From Bacteroidota bacterium (lineage in GTDB: Bacteria; Bacteroidota; Bacteroidia; NS11-12g; UBA955): DNA of 11,796 nt. This document shows positions 8,156 to 11,796 of this stretch, one piece after another (the first letter of the stretch is position 1; each line of letters begins with the position of its first letter). Location: positions 1 through 11,796 of the forward strand of contig SXYY01000092.1 of assembly GCA_005788145.1 (NCBI GenBank). Direction: 5' to 3'. The notes beneath the pieces are model-generated. The model saw nothing but the letters and a program-made list of their open reading frames with translations. It made no database searches and was not told the DNA's origin. The translations under genes were made by a program, and so were the position numbers.

Positions 8156-8198
8156 ATTCCAGAGAAAAGGCACCCAATGGGTGCCTTTTCTCTGGAAT
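8156..8198 (-). terminator. Intrinsic terminator of gltA, a perfect 20-bp inverted repeat
   Basis: The arms 8156-8175 and 8179-8198 are perfect reverse complements around a 3-nt loop (AAT on the plus strand). The core GGCACCC/GGGTGCC stem is followed by TTTTCTCT on either strand, with the matching AGAGAAAA in front, so it could end transcription in both directions. It starts 18 bp after the gltA stop codon, which makes it the gltA terminator; both neighbouring genes are on the minus strand. It insulates the receptor operon downstream. Confidence 0.88.
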
Positions 8199-8216
8199 TA
8201 TACGAACCGACGTTGG

Positions 8217-9509
8217 TTAGGCCCTGTCTTTCATGTGTACGAAGGCACGTTGGGTTTCGCCGGTATAAATTTGGCGAGGACGTGCGATGGGTTGTTTTTC
8301 TTTGCGCATTTCTTGCCATTGGCTGATCCAACCTGGAAGGCGGCCCATAGAGAACAACACTGTGAAGAAATCGGTGGGGAATCCCATGGCGCGGTAAATG
8401 ATTCCAGAGTAGAAATCCACGTTGGGGAACAATTTACGCTCAATGAAGTAAGAATCGGTAAGTGCACTTTCTTCCAACTGTTTGGCAATTTCCAATACAG
8501 GGTCGTTCACACCCAACTTCGCCAATACATCGTCGCAAGCCTTTTTGATGATTTTTGCACGTGGGTCGAAGTTTTTATATACGCGGTGACCGAATCCCAT
8601 CAAACGGAAAGGATCGTTCTTGTCTTTGGCTTTGTTGATCCATTTTTGAACATCTCCACCATCGTTTTGGATTTGCTCCAACATTTCCAATACTTCTTGG
8701 TTGGCACCGCCATGCAAAGGACCCCACAAGGCCGAAATACCCGCAGATATGCTGCTGTAAAGATTTGATTGTGAACTACCCACCACGCGTACGGTACTGG
8801 CACTACAGTTCTGTTCGTGATCGGCGTGTAGGATAAGCAACTTATTCATTGCGCCCACGAGTACAGGGTCTGGCTCGTACTCAGGCATGGTTACCTGTCC
8901 AAAGGTCATATTCAAATAATTGGCCACATAGTCCAAACTGTTCTTGGGATAAACGGTGGGATGACCATTGCGTTTTTTGTAGATCATCGCACAGATGGTT
9001 GGCATCTTGGCCATCAAACGAATGATGGTTCTGTTGATGGCTTCTTCTGGACGGTGGGGGTTCAAGGCTTTGGGGTAATATAAACCCAATGCGGCAACCA
9101 TGCTAGACAACTGACCCATGGGATGAGATCCGGTTGGAAAGGAATTGAACATGGCGAGAAGTCCTTCATTGGCCAACGTGTGTTCTTTAATTGTTTCCGT
9201 AAATTCTGCGTATTCTGCAGCGTTGGGCAATTTTCCATAGAGCAACAAATATGAAACTTCCAGGAAAGAGGCGTGTTCGGCCAAATCTTCAATGGAGTAT
9301 CCGCGGTGGTGAAGAATACCTTCCTCCCCATCCAAGAAAGTGATTGCGCTCTTCGTGGAGCCCGTATTTTTGAAACCGATATCCAAGGTGATGTGGCCTG
9401 TCAGGTCACGTAACTTGCTGATATCTATGGCTTTTTCGCCTTCGGTACCTGTGATAACTGGAAATTCAAATTCTTTACCTTCTACGATGAGTTTTACTGA
9501 TTCGGACAT
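8217..9509 (-). CDS. gltA: Citrate synthase
   Basis: Citrate synthase condenses acetyl-CoA and oxaloacetate to citrate, the entry step of the TCA cycle. The 430-residue length and sequence match the larger bacterial (E. coli-like, hexameric) type. Catalytic residues are visible: His266 in LWGPLHGGAN, His308 in MGFGHRVYKNFDPRA, and Asp365 in FPNVDFYSG, corresponding to His264, His305 and Asp362 of the E. coli enzyme. HADHEQN lies at 228-234, and the N-terminal beta domain covers about 1-50. Arginines expected for oxaloacetate binding are present (R309, R388-region MGRLPGW). The start at 9509 gives the standard N terminus (MSESVKLIVEGKEFEF). It is likely a single-gene unit, with its own promoter region upstream and a strong terminator 18 bp downstream. 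Confidence 0.96.
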   Translation of the reverse strand: MSESVKLIVEGKEFEFPVITGTEGEKAIDISKLRDLTGHITLDIGFKNTGSTKSAITFLDGEEGILHHRGYSIEDLAEHASFLEVSYLLLYGKLPNAAEYAEFTETIKEHTLANEGLLAMFNSFPTGSHPMGQLSSMVAALGLYYPKALNPHRPEEAINRTIIRLMAKMPTICAMIYKKRNGHPTVYPKNSLDYVANYLNMTFGQVTMPEYEPDPVLVGAMNKLLILHADHEQNCSASTVRVVGSSQSNLYSSISAGISALWGPLHGGANQEVLEMLEQIQNDGGDVQKWINKAKDKNDPFRLMGFGHRVYKNFDPRAKIIKKACDDVLAKLGVNDPVLEIAKQLEESALTDSYFIERKLFPNVDFYSGIIYRAMGFPTDFFTVLFSMGRLPGWISQWQEMRKEKQPIARPRQIYTGETQRAFVHMKDRA

Positions 9510-9539
9510 GGATATTTGTTAATGCGGATTAGCCTACTG

Positions 9540-9570
9540 CGAATATAATCAATCACCCGAGAACCGCCAA
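9540..9570 (-). promoter_or_regulatory. Candidate gltA promoter (-33 and -7 elements)
   Basis: On the minus strand a TTG at 9570-9568 is followed after 20 bp by TATATTCG at 9547-9540. That is a 7-of-8 match to TAnnTTTG at the standard Bacteroidota spacing. It predicts a 5' leader of roughly 25-30 nt, longer than at the other genes here. The match is imperfect in the -7 box. Confidence 0.4.
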
Positions 9571-9577
9571 GGTTGGT

Positions 9578-9592
9578 GGACAACTCGGACAA
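9578..9592. repeat. Short direct repeat GGACAA upstream of the gltA promoter
   Basis: GGACAA occurs at 9578-9583 and 9587-9592 with a 9-bp period, just upstream of the proposed gltA -33 element. It could be a regulator site, but two six-base copies can arise by chance and no regulator is known to me for this sequence. Confidence 0.2.
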
Positions 9593-9619
9593 TTCGTTAC
9601 AATTGGTTCGTAAACACCC

Positions 9620-9892
9620 TCAGGTAAAAATTGCTTTGGGATTACCAGATATTTCATCAAATCCCTTCGCCGTCAATTGGAAACGTGTTTTTCGGATCTT
9701 GTCAACGTCAAAATTGCCCATCACTTGGTTGTTGCTTCCAATGGCTTTGATGTAGCGATAGTGATGCAATTGACGGATGATGTCGATCACAACATTGACA
9801 GCCAAACTGGTATCTTCAACCACAGTAAGTGGTGTTTCAGCGTGTATGAGGCAAAGCAACACTTTGCGTTCGTCGTCGCCGATTTCAAACAT
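9620..9892 (-). CDS. Small protein of unknown function, winged-helix-like, coupled to lysS
   Basis: I do not recognise this 90-residue protein by name. Its ATG (9892-9890) overlaps the lysS TGA (9894-9892) as TGATG, the arrangement of translationally coupled genes, which is the main argument that it is real. The sequence has a helical start (DDERKVLLCLIHAE), a second helical stretch (about 29-46, VNVVIDIIRQLHHYRYI), then a break and FQLTAKGFDEI at 71-81. The last segment resembles the strand-turn-helix LTxKG that follows the wing in MarR- or PadR-like winged-helix domains. It has no signal peptide or membrane segment and should be cytoplasmic. A DNA- or RNA-binding role is inference only. It lacks its own promoter box and is followed by the gltA promoter region, with no clear terminator. 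Confidence 0.68.
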   Translation of the reverse strand: MFEIGDDERKVLLCLIHAETPLTVVEDTSLAVNVVIDIIRQLHHYRYIKAIGSNNQVMGNFDVDKIRKTRFQLTAKGFDEISGNPKAIFT

Positions 9893-11415
9893 CAGTCAAA
9901 TTTTTCAGGACGCATTTGCGGGAAGAACAGTACTTCTTGGATGCTCTGTTGGTTGGTGAGCATCATGGTAAGCCTGTCGATACCCACACCCAATCCACTG
10001 CTTGGGGGCATGGCATATTCCAATGCTCTCACAAAATCGTGGTCATAGGCCATTGCTTCTTCATCGCCCCTTGCTGCCAATTTCAGTTGGTCCTCAAATC
10101 GTTCGCGCTGATCAATGGGGTCGTTCAACTCAGTGTAGGCGTTGGCGATTTCTTTGCCGTTGACAAACAGTTCGAAGCGCTCAACCAATCCTGGCTTGGA
10201 GCGGTGTTTTTTGGTGAGCGGACTCATTTCGATGGGGTAATCGGTGATAAAGGTGGGTTGTATCAAATGCTTTTCAGCACAGGCACCGAAAATCTCATCA
10301 ATTAATTTGGCTACACCCATTTGGGCAGTGACTTCGCAACCCAACTTTTTCGCTTCAGCACCCAATTCCGCTTCGCTTTTGCCTTCAATGTCGATGTTTC
10401 CATACTTCTTGATGGCTTCGGCCATGGTTAGGCGGGCATAAGGCTTGGCAAAGGAGATTTGGTTCTCGCCCAGGGTAACTGTGGAATTGCCTGTAACATC
10501 CACTGCACATCGCTCCAACATCGTTTCAACGAAATCCATCATCCAATAATAGTCTTTGTAGGCCACATAGATTTCCAAACCGGTAAATTCGGGGTTATGG
10601 GTTCTATCGATGCCTTCGTTGCGGAAATTTTTTGCAAATTCATAGACGCCGTCGAATCCACCCACAATCAAGCGCTTGAGGTATAACTCGTTTGCGATGC
10701 GCAAGTAAAGGGGAATATCCAGGGCATTGTGGTGGGTCATGAACGGGCGTGCCGTTGCGCCACCATGAACGGTTTGTAAAATGGGGGTTTCAACTTCGAG
10801 GTAACCCTGTTCATTGAAAGTATTGCGCAAGCTTTGAATCACTTTTGTGCGCTTGATAAATGTTTCGCGGATTTGGGGATTGACCACCAAGTCCACGTAG
10901 CGCATGCGGTAGCGCGCTTCGGGATCTGTGAACGCGTCGTAGACATTCCCATCGGCATCTTGCTTGGGCAAGGGAAGTGGGTTCAAGCACTTCGATAGCA
11001 ACATCAATTCGGTTACATGGACAGAAAGTTCACCGGTTTGGGTGGTGAATACATGTCCTTTCACACCAATGATATCTCCGATGTCGAGCAGTTTCTTGAA
11101 TACAGTATTGTAGAGGTCTTTGTTTTCGTCTGGACAGATTTCGTCGCGGTTCACGTAGATCTGCATCCGTCCGCTTGAGTCTTGCAAATCGGCAAATGCG
11201 GCCTTACCCATGATGCGACGGGTCATCAAGCGACCGGCCAAAACAACTTCTTTCCATTTTTGATCCTCGCTGCTTTCGGTATAATGCGACCGAATATCTG
11301 CGGCCAGGCAATTCACTGGATACAGTGCTGCTGGGTAGGGATCGATGCCCATGGCTCTGAGTTGTTCGAGCGATTGGCGTCGGAGTATTTGTTGTTCGTT
11401 AAGGTTGGTTTCCAT
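9892..11415 (-). CDS. lysS: Lysine--tRNA ligase, class II
   Basis: LysRS attaches lysine to tRNA-Lys using ATP. The 507-residue protein has the usual order of domains. An OB-fold anticodon-binding domain spans about 57-145 (VLAGRLMTRRIMGKAAFADL). The class II catalytic core then runs to the end. Motif 1 is around 205-225 (GYLEVETPIL ... GGATARPF), motif 2 around 262-283 (KNFRNEGIDRTHNPEFTGLE), and motif 3 is GLGVGIDRLTMML at 474-486. The length is typical of bacterial LysS, and there is no C-terminal fusion. The ATG at 11415 lies 37 bp after the lspA stop, with a TAATTTTG box in that gap, so lysS may have its own promoter even if lspA transcripts also read through. Its stop codon overlaps the start of the 90-residue gene. 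Confidence 0.97.
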   Translation of the reverse strand: METNLNEQQILRRQSLEQLRAMGIDPYPAALYPVNCLAADIRSHYTESSEDQKWKEVVLAGRLMTRRIMGKAAFADLQDSSGRMQIYVNRDEICPDENKDLYNTVFKKLLDIGDIIGVKGHVFTTQTGELSVHVTELMLLSKCLNPLPLPKQDADGNVYDAFTDPEARYRMRYVDLVVNPQIRETFIKRTKVIQSLRNTFNEQGYLEVETPILQTVHGGATARPFMTHHNALDIPLYLRIANELYLKRLIVGGFDGVYEFAKNFRNEGIDRTHNPEFTGLEIYVAYKDYYWMMDFVETMLERCAVDVTGNSTVTLGENQISFAKPYARLTMAEAIKKYGNIDIEGKSEAELGAEAKKLGCEVTAQMGVAKLIDEIFGACAEKHLIQPTFITDYPIEMSPLTKKHRSKPGLVERFELFVNGKEIANAYTELNDPIDQRERFEDQLKLAARGDEEAMAYDHDFVRALEYAMPPSSGLGVGIDRLTMMLTNQQSIQEVLFFPQMRPEKFD

Positions 11416-11428
11416 GCGATTTGGCTTG

Positions 11429-11436
11429 CAAAATTA
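11429..11436 (-). promoter_or_regulatory. -7 promoter box of lysS
   Basis: The minus strand reads TAATTTTG, a full match to TAnnTTTG, ending 13 nt before the lysS ATG, in the short gap after lspA. No TTG sits about 20 bp upstream, so the promoter may be weak or need an activator. The local AT-richness makes a chance match possible. Confidence 0.35.
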
Positions 11437-11452
11437 GCCAAAATTCGCGATA

Positions 11453-11796
11453 TTATTGGGGAGAATCCGAATCCTCGGTGTTGTTGCTTGGGCTATTTGC
11501 AGTGAATGCTCTTTCCACTTCTTCTTTGGAGAAAAAGGTATTCTGTCCAAGCACCATGATTGCAACACCCACCGTGATGCAGGCATCCGCGAAATTCCAA
11601 ATGGGCGAAAAGAAGACAAAAAACTGTCCACCCCAGATGGGCAACCATTTGGGTAGGTGTCCTTCCCACATGGGAGCATAGAACATGTCTACGACTTGGC
11701 CTTCAAACCATCCACCGAGGTAGTGGTTGGTATCGGCATACAAAACACCATAGAAAACAGAATCAATGATGTTTCCCATCGCTCCAGACAGTACCA
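11453..11796 (-). CDS. lspA: Lipoprotein signal peptidase (signal peptidase II), C-terminal part, runs off right edge
   Basis: The visible 113 residues are the C-terminal part of LspA, the inner-membrane aspartic protease that cleaves prolipoproteins just before the lipidated cysteine. The frame enters from the right edge with VLSGAMGNIIDSVFYG, the conserved segment carrying one catalytic aspartate (in NIID). FSPIWNFADACITVGVAIMVL carries the second catalytic aspartate (FAD) at the head of the last membrane helix. Between them is a long segment (about 45 residues, including YLGGWFEGQVVDMFY) that is longer than in E. coli and usual in Bacteroidota LspA. The tail after KEEVE is hydrophilic and acidic (TEDSDSPQ) and probably cytoplasmic. 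The gene precedes lysS by 37 bp on the same strand. Confidence 0.93.
   Translation of the reverse strand, partial: VLSGAMGNIIDSVFYGVLYADTNHYLGGWFEGQVVDMFYAPMWEGHLPKWLPIWGGQFFVFFSPIWNFADACITVGVAIMVLGQNTFFSKEEVERAFTANSPSNNTEDSDSPQ

Noticed and set aside
8145..8768. 207-codon plus-strand frame antisense to gltA
   Set aside because: It runs opposite the codon pattern of gltA, begins in the terminator palindrome, and shows no recognisable domain.

Overview
The window looks like ordinary chromosomal DNA of a member of the Bacteroidota; I cannot name the order or genus. Four observations point there. The E1 dehydrogenase has its alpha and beta parts fused in one chain. A TonB-dependent receptor with an N-terminal carboxypeptidase-regulatory-like domain is followed by a DUF4249-type lipoprotein. 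Start codons lack clear Shine-Dalgarno sequences. TAnnTTTG-like boxes, the -7 element of Bacteroidota sigma-ABfr promoters, sit just upstream of the genes that appear to head transcription units.

Layout from left to right: the first 29 codons of a MetH-type methionine synthase (minus strand, running off the left edge, probable GTG start); a fused 2-oxoacid dehydrogenase E1 gene (minus); an 88-bp divergent promoter region; uvrB (plus), the only plus-strand gene; a DUF4249 lipoprotein gene and the TonB receptor gene that precedes it in one operon (both minus); a perfect 20-bp inverted repeat acting as the terminator of citrate synthase; gltA (minus); a 90-residue gene of unknown function whose start codon overlaps the lysS stop codon; lysS (minus); and the 3' part of lspA (minus), running off the right edge.

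Most genes are core metabolism or information processing. The E1 enzyme feeds acyl-CoA into central metabolism, citrate synthase opens the TCA cycle, MetH makes methionine, LysRS charges tRNA, UvrB repairs DNA, and LspA processes lipoproteins; the DUF4249 protein would be one of its substrates. The receptor/lipoprotein pair is the only accessory-looking element, and its cargo cannot be told from sequence. I found no mobile element, CRISPR array, tRNA, rRNA or toxin system. No undescribed system is convincingly present. The items most worth a second look are the very short spacing between promoter boxes and start codons, the small gene coupled to lysS, and the metH start at the left edge.
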